64,000 bases of DNA, taken from an uncultured Clostridia bacterium. GTDB taxonomy: Bacteria > Bacillota > Clostridia > TANB77 > CAG-508. Both the position numbers and the translations under genes were made by a program. This document shows, piece after piece, positions 55,102 through 63,025 of this stretch. The DNA lies in the NCBI GenBank assembly GCA_934121925.1, contig CAKOVK010000001.1:62001-126000 (forward strand), given 5' to 3'. The notes under the pieces are model-generated. The model saw only the letters and a list, made by a program, of their open reading frames with translations. It did no database searches and had not been told where the DNA came from. Each line of letters starts with the position of its first letter. The first letter of the stretch is position 1.

Positions 55102-55333
55102 TTTTCCTCCTCGTTTTTTATTATCAATTTCTCTTTGTTATTTTTATATCATATATTTCTAAAAAATAATTATATATTCCAGAACAACCAATGCTTGTTT
55201 TGGAATGTTTTAAAATTTTATAATAATATATGTTGTTTTTTCAAAAAAACATAGGTTTTTTTAGGAATGCTAGTAAATAATGCATTATAAATGTTATAAT
55301 TAAATTGTAGAAAAATTATAGGAGAAAAGATAT

Positions 55334-57037
55334 ATGAAATTTTGTGAACAATTAAATTTATATATAAATAGAATTGCTTGTTCTTTGGTTAAATTAGAAG
55401 AAGCTTCAAAAGTTTCTAAATCAGAAATATTTAGATTTAAAAAGGGGCTAAAAATACCTAATCCTCAGCAGTTAGACAGTTTAGCGTTTGGTTTAAGTAC
55501 TCTTGCACAAGAAAAAAATATTAAACTTTCAAAATCTCTTATAAAAAGCGAACTAATAAATACTTCTGATTATATTGATAAGTTTATTTTAAGAGATAAT
55601 TTTATTATACTTGCTAATGTGTTAAATATAAATAATTCAGAATTAGCAAGATTTTTAGTTGTTGATCCATCATCAATCTCTAAAATTCGTTCAAAAAAAT
55701 TTAAAATTACTAATCCAGAAACTTTTGTAGATAAATTTTCTAGCTTTGTTGTAAAAAAATACGGAACTATCTCAGATAAAAAAGCTGTTGCCCTACTTAT
55801 GGATTGTAAACTAGATAACTTAAATACTGATAAATATTATAAAGAAAATTTAAAACTTTGGTTATGTTCAAATAAGTCTAAAATAAATAAGATTTCAAAT
55901 GAGCTATTAGAAAAGATTGACACCTTTAATATAAATGAATATTCTAAAAACAATATATATGTTAAAACAAAAATTCCTAAAACAATTCCTAAAACAAAAT
56001 GCTATTATAACATAGAAGAAATGAAACAAGGAGAGTTAGACTTTTTACTTGCAACTATCCTTTCTAATTCAAAAGAAGCTATTACTATATTTACTGATAT
56101 GCCCTTAGATTATATTAGAGAAGATAAAAAATTTAGTGATAGTTTTTTATCATATATAATTTTAGCTTTAAACAAGGGGCTTCATTTAAATATAATACAT
56201 TCTTTTAATAGACCTTTTAATGAATTAAGATTTGATTTAAGTGTTTTAATCCCATTATATATGACAGGACAAGTTTCTTCTTTCTACTTAACAGATGTTT
56301 CAAATGGTGTGTATTCACATCTTAATTATACATCTGGAAAAGTAGCTTTAAATGGTGAATGCATATCTGGTTATTATAGAGAAGGAAAATATTATTTGGC
56401 AACTGATGAAAAAGATGTTGAATACTACCAAAAGAAGGTTTCACATTTATTAAGTAAAGCTACACCTTTAATGGAAGTTTATACAAAAGAAAAACAAAAA
56501 CTACTTTCTACATTCTTGATGGCAAGTAGCAAATTCAAAACTACTCGCAGAAGAATAGTTTCCTCTCTTCCAATACATACCATGTCTATCGAACTTTTAC
56601 TTAAAATTTTAAATAGAAACAACATATCCTCAGATAATTCTAAAAGAATTATAAATAGTGTTATTGAACAAAAGCAAATAATTATAGAAATGTTTAAATC
56701 TGGTGTTTTTGAAGATGATATTGTTGAACTTTCAAAAGAAAACTTCGAAAAGAACCCTCCTCAGCTTTCTCTATCTTACTCTTTTTATGAAGGAGAAATT
56801 TACTATACTTACGACGAATATCTAGAACATTTAAATTCAACAAAAGAACTTGCTAAAAGTGCTAAAAACTATAAATTAAAAATAAGTAAATCCCATAAAT
56901 TTAAGAATATTCAAATACTAATATGTGAAAATAATTGGATTATGCTTTCAAAAGCAAATAATCCTTCAATACATTTTATAATACATTATTCAAAATTAAG
57001 AAATTCCATTCAAGATTTTCTTACATCAATAGATTAA
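55334..57037 (+). CDS. Large protein with N-terminal helix-turn-helix repeats, unknown
   Basis: 567 residues. Two short HTH-like regions: VKLEEASKVSKSEIFRFKKG and NINNSELARFLVVDPSSISK. The middle has AITIFTDMPLDYIREDKKFS and GLHLNIIHSFNRPFNELRFD, which may be a sensor or a phospholipase-D-like fold without obvious catalytic residues. Similar large HTH proteins occur in gut clostridia without known function. Single gene, own ribosome site (AGGAGAAAAG) and terminator. Confidence 0.6.
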   Translation: MKFCEQLNLYINRIACSLVKLEEASKVSKSEIFRFKKGLKIPNPQQLDSLAFGLSTLAQEKNIKLSKSLIKSELINTSDYIDKFILRDNFIILANVLNINNSELARFLVVDPSSISKIRSKKFKITNPETFVDKFSSFVVKKYGTISDKKAVALLMDCKLDNLNTDKYYKENLKLWLCSNKSKINKISNELLEKIDTFNINEYSKNNIYVKTKIPKTIPKTKCYYNIEEMKQGELDFLLATILSNSKEAITIFTDMPLDYIREDKKFSDSFLSYIILALNKGLHLNIIHSFNRPFNELRFDLSVLIPLYMTGQVSSFYLTDVSNGVYSHLNYTSGKVALNGECISGYYREGKYYLATDEKDVEYYQKKVSHLLSKATPLMEVYTKEKQKLLSTFLMASSKFKTTRRRIVSSLPIHTMSIELLLKILNRNNISSDNSKRIINSVIEQKQIIIEMFKSGVFEDDIVELSKENFEKNPPQLSLSYSFYEGEIYYTYDEYLEHLNSTKELAKSAKNYKLKISKSHKFKNIQILICENNWIMLSKANNPSIHFIIHYSKLRNSIQDFLTSID

Positions 57038-57072
57038 ACAACTTATAATAATTACAAAAATAAAACTTTTGA

Positions 57073-57103
57073 TAAAAGGTACGACAGACTGTCGTACCTT
57101 TTA
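57073..57103. terminator. Bidirectional terminator after the HTH gene
   Basis: AAAAGGTACGACAG-ACTGTCGTACCTTTT, perfect hairpin between convergent genes. Confidence 0.92.
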
Positions 57104-57126
57104 TCATATTCGTACAGTTATCCTTA

Positions 57127-58062
57127 TTAATCTTCTTTTATTGCTTTTCTTAGTTCTTCCTTACTAATTTTTGTTCCATAAAAATCTTTTTTAGAGCACC
57201 CTGCTCTTCCACTTCCTGCACATGCACACGCACAGCTACTTGCACAACTGCTTGCACAGCTGCTACTTGCACAAGCACAACTACTATGTGCACAGCCACC
57301 ATAATATCCTCTGCCATGATAGCCACCACCATAGAAGCCTCCATGTCCATAGTATCCTCCACCTCCAGTGAATATTGATATTATTGCGATTATTATAATC
57401 AAGAATATTATAATAGCCATCGCACTCATTGCACTAGAGTTATTTGCTCTCTGCATATTTTCATTCAGGTAACCAAATGCGCTTTTATCGTATTTTACTT
57501 CTATGTTAAGTTTTTCCCCTTTATTCATATTTGTTTTATTCCAAACTAAGTAATTTCCATCTTTTGACTTTGAGTTGCTAGATTTAACCTTATCTTTATT
57601 CCACCTAACCGTTAAATTGTCGACTTTAGCATCTGTAAACCATGCAGGAGTAAATGAATATTTGCATTTTTTCCACGATAATTTATACATTCGTTTTTGA
57701 TGTATTTTATATTTAAAAGTTATTGTTTCACCTGAATAATATTTTTTGTCAAAAATGACCTTTACATATGACCCATTATAAGAACTAATATTCCTAATAT
57801 TTTTTGTTAATGCTGTAGGATTGTCAAAGTATGAATTAGGGGTTCCTATTTGAACCCATTCTAACGGCCCCTCCGTAGTTGAATCTAACACTTTCCATGT
57901 TATTTCATAAGTGATATCAAGGCTTCCATCATTCATTCTTGGTTCAACAGTCACAATATAATTTGTAATTCTATCTAAATCCATTGCATAGCATTTTGTT
58001 CCATTTAACAGTACTATTAAGAATAAAGTCAATAACAAAAATATCAATAGTTTTCTTTTCAT
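57127..58062 (-). CDS. Membrane protein with Gly- and Cys-rich tail, DUF2207-like
   Basis: 311 residues. Signal sequence at 1-26 (LLIFLLLTLFLIVLLNGTKC), an extracellular beta-rich domain (YIVTVEPRMNDGSLDITYEI, similar to DUF2207), one membrane helix (MAIIIFLIIIIAIISIF), then GGGGYYGHGGFYGGGYHGRG and a tail of Ser/Ala/Cys repeats such as CACASSSCASSCASSCACAC, ending GRAGCSKKDFYG. The 10 or so cysteines are spaced in small groups. It is directly followed in the other direction of transcription order by the radical SAM gene, 1 nt upstream. The tail is a plausible modification target, which is inference. Confidence 0.75.
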   Translation of the reverse strand: MKRKLLIFLLLTLFLIVLLNGTKCYAMDLDRITNYIVTVEPRMNDGSLDITYEITWKVLDSTTEGPLEWVQIGTPNSYFDNPTALTKNIRNISSYNGSYVKVIFDKKYYSGETITFKYKIHQKRMYKLSWKKCKYSFTPAWFTDAKVDNLTVRWNKDKVKSSNSKSKDGNYLVWNKTNMNKGEKLNIEVKYDKSAFGYLNENMQRANNSSAMSAMAIIIFLIIIIAIISIFTGGGGYYGHGGFYGGGYHGRGYYGGCAHSSCACASSSCASSCASSCACACAGSGRAGCSKKDFYGTKISKEELRKAIKED

Positions 58063-58063
58063 T

Positions 58064-59431
58064 TTAGCATCCTCCTTCTCTTAAAGGACATTTTCCTAAT
58101 GATTTTGCTGAATATTTTCTTTGTTTTTTACATTTTGGATTATTCCATATATCTTCCCATTTTGTTGTTAATATGTTTCCTAATCCAGCATCTTCATTAA
58201 GCCAACTTTGGCATGGTACAACTTCTCCATCTGGTGCTATTGACATATTGCTTAAACATGCTCCACAACTTGGAATATCTAAACCTAGTTTCCTTATTTC
58301 TTCTTCACTTATCCATCCAGGAGATGTAAAACTTATTTCCATTAAATTTTCGTTTGCATACTTACAAGCTTCTTTTAGAACTTCTAATAATTCTTCTTCT
58401 TTAAGTTGTGTTTCTTTTGAAGATTCTTTAGTTGCATTACCAGTAATAATTAATCCAGAACAAGATACATACTTTACACCTAAATTATTTAAAAACTTTA
58501 GTGTTTCTACATAATCTTTATTTATTGAACAAAGTGGTGTATTTATGCTTAGTGGTAGTCCTACTTTTATAGCATTTTTTATTCCTTCTACTGTTTTTTC
58601 AAAATTATTAGCTCCAACTAGTTTATTATGTTTATCCTTATCTGATGAATAGAAGGTTATTTGCACACTATCCAAGCTTACTTTACTTAATTTATTGCAT
58701 AGTTCTTCTGTTAAAAGTACACCATTTGTATTTAATCTAGTTACAAACCACTTCGAATAGTCTATAAGTTCTACTAAATCTTCTCTTCTTGTTGGTTCTC
58801 CTCCTGTAAATGTAAGTTCAGGAATACATGCTTTTCTACATTTATCAATTGCCTTTTTCCATTCTTCTGTTGTAAGCTCTTTTTTATCTGCATACACTTG
58901 CCCTGCGGCATAGCAATGTAGGCATTTTTGATTACAATTCCATTTTTCATCTTTTGTCATACTACTTATCATTAAGTCCATTCTATGAGGAGCTTTCATT
59001 TTACTAGCATATTTTCCTATAGATATTTGTCCTACATTTTCTTTTGGCTTTTTTCCTTCTGAAATATCTATAAAAACTGATAATATTCTATTTAAGTCAT
59101 TTCTCATCACTTCTGCACTAGGCCTTCTATATACTTTCTTAGTTTCTGCTACTGCAGCATCTAACACAGTATTTAAATCTTTTTCATTAACTTCTTTTCC
59201 ACTAAATTTATTCACTTCTTTAATGAAATTAGCTAGCAATATTGTCCAAGATAAATTTACAGGTAAAATATCTTTTCCATTTAAAATTACCACACTTGGA
59301 TCTGCTTTTAGTGGTTCATACTTTGCTGGTACTAAATGTATTCTTATAACTCCTGGCTCATAAGGGTTTAATGTTGTATGTAACACTTCCATTAAATTCT
59401 TCTTATAAAATATTCTCTCTTTAAAATTCAC
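58064..59431 (-). CDS. Radical SAM/SPASM enzyme
   Basis: 455 residues. The SAM cluster motif is KWNCNQKCLHCYAAGQ (CxxxCxxC). Then LTFTGGEPTRREDLVELIDY, RLNTNGVLL, and a C-terminal SPASM-type set of cysteines (SCGACLSNMSIAPDGEVVPC, CPLREGGC). About 140 N-terminal residues before the SAM domain are unlike the usual PqqE start and may recognise a substrate. SPASM enzymes generally modify peptides. The next gene, 1 nt later, encodes a membrane protein with a Cys-rich tail. Confidence 0.88.
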   Translation of the reverse strand: MNFKERIFYKKNLMEVLHTTLNPYEPGVIRIHLVPAKYEPLKADPSVVILNGKDILPVNLSWTILLANFIKEVNKFSGKEVNEKDLNTVLDAAVAETKKVYRRPSAEVMRNDLNRILSVFIDISEGKKPKENVGQISIGKYASKMKAPHRMDLMISSMTKDEKWNCNQKCLHCYAAGQVYADKKELTTEEWKKAIDKCRKACIPELTFTGGEPTRREDLVELIDYSKWFVTRLNTNGVLLTEELCNKLSKVSLDSVQITFYSSDKDKHNKLVGANNFEKTVEGIKNAIKVGLPLSINTPLCSINKDYVETLKFLNNLGVKYVSCSGLIITGNATKESSKETQLKEEELLEVLKEACKYANENLMEISFTSPGWISEEEIRKLGLDIPSCGACLSNMSIAPDGEVVPCQSWLNEDAGLGNILTTKWEDIWNNPKCKKQRKYSAKSLGKCPLREGGC

Positions 59432-59440
59432 TTTTTCCTC

Positions 59441-59551
59441 CTTTGTTCTCTTGCTAATTTAAGTTTCCGAATGAAATGTGGAAACGTCAAAATCAACATC
59501 AATTATACATTTTATATACTAGCAAATGAGAAATTTTCTAATATATAAAAA
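59441..59551 (+). repeat. Interspersed structured repeat, copy D, upstream of the radical SAM gene
   Basis: TTTGTTCTCTTGCTAATTTA, AGTTTCCGAATGAAATG, GGAAACGTCAAAATCAACAT and the outer arms TATATACTAGCAAATGAGAA / TTTTCTAATATATA. It begins about 10 nt from the gene start. Confidence 0.75.
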
Positions 59552-59649
59552 TATTTTATCATAACTAATAGAAATATCAAATACTTTAATGAAAACAAAA
59601 AAATATTATGAAGTATTTATTATAAAATACATTCATAATATTTTTTGTT

Positions 59650-60921
59650 TTATTTACATATAATTATATCTTCTCTTTTAGGTCCGTTTCCTATTATTTT
59701 TATTGGGCGTTCTATTTTCTTTTCTATAAACTCAATATATTTTTTTGTATTCTCTGGTAAGTCTTCATATTTTTTGATTTTGCTTATATCACATTTCCAG
59801 CCATCTAAGTATTCATATACTGGTTTTGCTTTATTTAGCTCTATTGTAGGTGGAAAGTCTTTTACTATTCTTCCATCAATTTCGTATGCTGTACATACTG
59901 GTATTTTGTCAAGATATCCTAATATATCTACTAATGATAAAACAACATCTGTCGCACCTTGTACCATACATCCGTATCTTGTTGCAACTGTATCAAACCA
60001 ACCTACTCTTCTTGGTCTACCTGTTTTTGCTCCGTATTCTCCGCCTCTATCTCTTAATTCTTTTGCTTCATCTCCAGATATTTCTGTTGTAAATGCTCCC
60101 GCTCCAACACATGTAGAATATGCTTTTACTATTGTATATATCTTTTTAATTTCATAAGGTGGAATACCTGCTCCTACTGCTCCAAATCCTGCAAGTGGTG
60201 AAGATGAAGTTGTAAATGGATATATTCCATTGTCTATATCTCTTAATGTTCCTAATTGTCCTTCTATTATTATATTTTTATTTTCTTTTATTTTTTCATT
60301 TACTAATTTAACTACATTGCATAAATATGGTTTTAATTTATCTCTTGAGTTTACCAAGAATTCATACATTTCTTCAATATCTACTTGATTTTCTTCTCCA
60401 TATAAAGCTGATATTATTTTATTTTTTGCAGTTAAAATATTTGTTAATCTGTTCTTTAAGTGCTCATCATCATATATCTCTGAAATTTGTATTCCTATTT
60501 TTGCGTATTTATCAGAATAGAATGGTGCAATTCCTGATTTTGTTGAACCAAAGCTTGCCTTTCCTAATCTTTGCTCTTCTAATTCATCTAATTTAATATG
60601 ATATGGCATTAATATTTGAACTCTATCTGAAATAACTATATTAGGATTTTTCATTCCTTTTTCTTTAACAGATTCTAGCTCTTCAAAGAATGCATTAATA
60701 TCAAAAGCAACTCCTTGTCCAATTACATTTATAACATCTTCTCTAAAAATTCCTGATGGCAACATGTGTAAAGCAGTTTTTCCATATTCATTTACTATTG
60801 TATGCCCTGCATTTGCTCCTCCTTGAAATCTAATAACTACATCTGCATCTTTTGATAAGATATCACACATCTTTCCTTTTCCTTCGTCTCCCCAGTTTCC
60901 TCCAACAATTGCACTTACCAT
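59650..60921 (-). CDS. purA: Adenylosuccinate synthetase
   Basis: 423 residues. MVSAIVGGNWGDEGKGKMCD carries the P-loop and catalytic Asp, with VIRFQGGANAGHTIVNEYGK, then IEGQLGTLRDIDNGIYPFTT and GRPRRVGWFDTVATRYGCMV. First step from IMP to AMP. Start at ATG 60921 with GAGGAGG upstream; the open frame further up lies next to the repeat. Copy E of the structured repeat lies 48 nt upstream. Confidence 0.97.
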   Translation of the reverse strand: MVSAIVGGNWGDEGKGKMCDILSKDADVVIRFQGGANAGHTIVNEYGKTALHMLPSGIFREDVINVIGQGVAFDINAFFEELESVKEKGMKNPNIVISDRVQILMPYHIKLDELEEQRLGKASFGSTKSGIAPFYSDKYAKIGIQISEIYDDEHLKNRLTNILTAKNKIISALYGEENQVDIEEMYEFLVNSRDKLKPYLCNVVKLVNEKIKENKNIIIEGQLGTLRDIDNGIYPFTTSSSPLAGFGAVGAGIPPYEIKKIYTIVKAYSTCVGAGAFTTEISGDEAKELRDRGGEYGAKTGRPRRVGWFDTVATRYGCMVQGATDVVLSLVDILGYLDKIPVCTAYEIDGRIVKDFPPTIELNKAKPVYEYLDGWKCDISKIKKYEDLPENTKKYIEFIEKKIERPIKIIGNGPKREDIIICK

Positions 60922-60968
60922 AAATATTACCTCCTCAAAAAGTGGTTTTGTCACACTTTTAAATTAAT

Positions 60969-61101
60969 TAACAAAGCGACTTTAGTCGCCCTTTGTTCTC
61001 GCCGATTTGAGTTTCCGAATGTAATGAGGAAATCTCAAAGGCAATAGCGATATAGCATTTTTTATATACTAGGAACTGAGAAATTTCCTAGTATATAAAA
61101 A
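60969..61101 (+). repeat. Interspersed structured repeat, copy E (most complete), upstream of purA
   Basis: AACAAAGCGAC-TTTA-GTCGCCCTTTGTT hairpin, CTCGCCGATTTGAG, TTTCCGAATG, GAGGAAATCTCAAAGGCAAT, AGCGATATAGCAT, then outer hairpin TATATACTAGGAA ... TTCCTAGTATATA. Confidence 0.85.
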
Positions 61102-61191
61102 ATAGATAATGTAGAATTCTTACTACATTATCTATTTTAACGCCTTTCTTTGTATAAGTAAAATATATATTATTTATGGTATCAATAAGTT

Positions 61192-62076
61192 TTACTTATT
61201 TATGATAAATTTAAGTAATTCGTTTGAAGCTTTTGATATTAATTTATCTTTCTTTATTATACATATATTTCTTGGTTCTATTTTCTCTTTTATATCTAGT
61301 TTGTATATTTCTTTATTATTTATTTTTTCTTCTGCGAATTTATCAACTACAGCTCCTATCCCAAAATTTCTTTTAGCAAAGTCTACTATTAAATTACTTG
61401 TTGCAAGCTCATATTTTGGATTGCACCCTACATTATTCTCCTTAAATTTTTTATCTATATATTTTCTTGTACTTGTATGTTCTTCTAAACATATTAATGG
61501 ATATTTTTCTAATTCTTTTAAACTAACTTTTTGTTTTGATAAATCTTTATATTTTTCTCCGCACACAAATATATCTTCAATCTTACATACTTCTATAGCA
61601 GTAAATTTTTCCTCTAATTCAAATGGTTCACTTACCAATCCAAAGTCTATTTTATCTTCTTTTAAAAGTTTTATAGTTTCTGGCGTAGGTCCGTTTGTAA
61701 TACTTATCTTAATTTTAGGATATTTTTTTTGAAACTCTTCTAAATACTGAAGCAAAAAAAACTGCAAGCACATATCACTTGAACCTATTCTTATCTCTCC
61801 ACTTTCTAAATTAACTTGCTCTAAGACCTTTGCTTCTCCCAACCTAATTTTTTCCATAGCTTCTAAAACGTATGAGTATAATACTTCTCCTTCTTTAGTT
61901 AAAGTTACTCCTTTTTTTGTTCTTAAAAACAATTCTGCATTTAAACTTTCTTCTAGCTGTTTTATTGTTTGACTGACTGCTGGCTGAGAAATACATAAGT
62001 TTTCTGCTGCTACTGTTATATTTTTCTTTTTTGCCACTTCACAAAATATTTTATACCAATCTAAACTAATATTCAT
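61192..62076 (-). CDS. LysR-family transcriptional regulator
   Basis: 294 residues. N-terminal winged helix: LDWYKIFCEVAKKKNITVAA then NLCISQPAVSQTIKQLEESL and NAELFLRTKKGVTLT. C-terminal substrate-binding fold with GEIRIGSSDMCLQFFLL and IDFGLVSEPFELE. Start at ATG 62076 because AAGGAG lies just before it. It may regulate a neighbouring gene, but no divergent partner is next to it. Effector unknown. Confidence 0.92.
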   Translation of the reverse strand: MNISLDWYKIFCEVAKKKNITVAAENLCISQPAVSQTIKQLEESLNAELFLRTKKGVTLTKEGEVLYSYVLEAMEKIRLGEAKVLEQVNLESGEIRIGSSDMCLQFFLLQYLEEFQKKYPKIKISITNGPTPETIKLLKEDKIDFGLVSEPFELEEKFTAIEVCKIEDIFVCGEKYKDLSKQKVSLKELEKYPLICLEEHTSTRKYIDKKFKENNVGCNPKYELATSNLIVDFAKRNFGIGAVVDKFAEEKINNKEIYKLDIKEKIEPRNICIIKKDKLISKASNELLKFIINK

Positions 62077-62145
62077 AAAATAAAACTCCTTCTTGAATAT
62101 TATATCACCTTTAGAACAAATAAGAAAAATTAAAAATTTTTCTTT

Positions 62146-62240
62146 GATTTGTTCTCGCCACATTTGAGTTTTCCACTAAAAGGAGAAAATCTCAAAGAGC
62201 TAGCAATTGTAGCTTTTTACATAACTTTCCTGTTATATAA
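62146..62240 (+). repeat. Interspersed structured repeat, copy F, upstream of the LysR gene
   Basis: TTTGTTCTCGCCACATTTGA, GTTTTCC, GGAGAAAATCTCAAAGAGC, AGCAATTGTAGC. Stem arms TTTGAGTTTTCC and GGAGAAAATCTCAAA keep pairing despite base changes. With the terminator at 62250 it fills most of 62077-62429. Confidence 0.7.
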
Positions 62241-62249
62241 AACAAAAGA

Positions 62250-62287
62250 AAAGGAACATTTATTACTTTTAACAAATGCTCCTTTTC
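62250..62287 (-). terminator. Terminator after the unknown gene at 62430
   Basis: AAAAGGAGCATTTGTT / AATAAATGTTCCTTTT stem followed by CTTTTG on the reverse strand, about 140 nt past the stop codon. Confidence 0.55.
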
Positions 62288-62429
62288 TAACTAACCTCTT
62301 CCATCAAAACCTCCTTGTTTCTTTTTATTACTTATAGAAGAGAATCTATATAATCAACTAGATTGCTACCTCTAGCATATCTTAGTTGTACTATTATTAT
62401 ACCATACCTTACATAATGTGTCAAGTTGG

Positions 62430-62966
62430 TTATAGCCTATCTGGACCTTTAAATAATTTTTTTAATATGCTTGGTTTATCAGATATTGGATCTTCATTTT
62501 GAGAATAATCTATCTCACATGTATCATTAGATGTATCACTTGTTTTTAATAATGAAGCATTTTCTTGATTTAGCATTTTTATTAATTCATTTCCTTCTAC
62601 TACATCTAAATTATATTCTTTTGCCTTATTTTGTGCATTGTCAGTTATTCCATCATTCAAAGATTTAACTATTACTGTGGTATTATGAATATGTGCTTTT
62701 TTTGAATATTCATAAATAGTTTCTATATTAGTTGGGATTATTGAAATTGTATCATTTCTCATTGCATATAAAAAATTTTCTCCTAAATTATTTGCAGTAA
62801 TAATTATAATATTTCCATTAAGCTGTTTCGTTTTTATCTCTGAAAATCTCTGCTTTTTTAATAAATTTATTAGTTTAGCCACACTAATTCCTTCATTATA
62901 CTTGTATATCTCTTTTTTAGAAATTATAATGTATAATATAATTATAAAAATAATAAATTCTATCAT
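62430..62966 (-). CDS. Membrane-anchored restriction-endonuclease-like protein
   Basis: 178 residues. N-terminal membrane helix (MIEFIIFIIILYIIIS), then a domain with IHNTTVIVKSLNDGITDNAQ and KAKEYNLDVVEGNELIKMLN, which recalls the end of Mrr-like nuclease folds (NA..KA...N..L..G.ELI..L). The nuclease catalytic residues D-QxK are not seen, so it is probably not an enzyme. Located 59 nt downstream of topB. Confidence 0.55.
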   Translation of the reverse strand: MIEFIIFIIILYIIISKKEIYKYNEGISVAKLINLLKKQRFSEIKTKQLNGNIIIITANNLGENFLYAMRNDTISIIPTNIETIYEYSKKAHIHNTTVIVKSLNDGITDNAQNKAKEYNLDVVEGNELIKMLNQENASLLKTSDTSNDTCEIDYSQNEDPISDKPSILKKLFKGPDRL

Positions 62967-63025
62967 TACTTTCTCCCTCTTATTTTTTACTTTTTTCTAT
63001 ATTATATCATAAAGTTATTATTAAT

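Noticed and set aside
57127..57320. CRISPR or tandem DNA repeat at the Cys codons
   Set aside because: The repeats are short, irregular and explained by codons for Cys, Ala and Ser.
57150..57362. Open frame opposite in phase to the Cys-rich tail
   Set aside because: It is a by-product of the repeated Gly/Cys codons in another frame.
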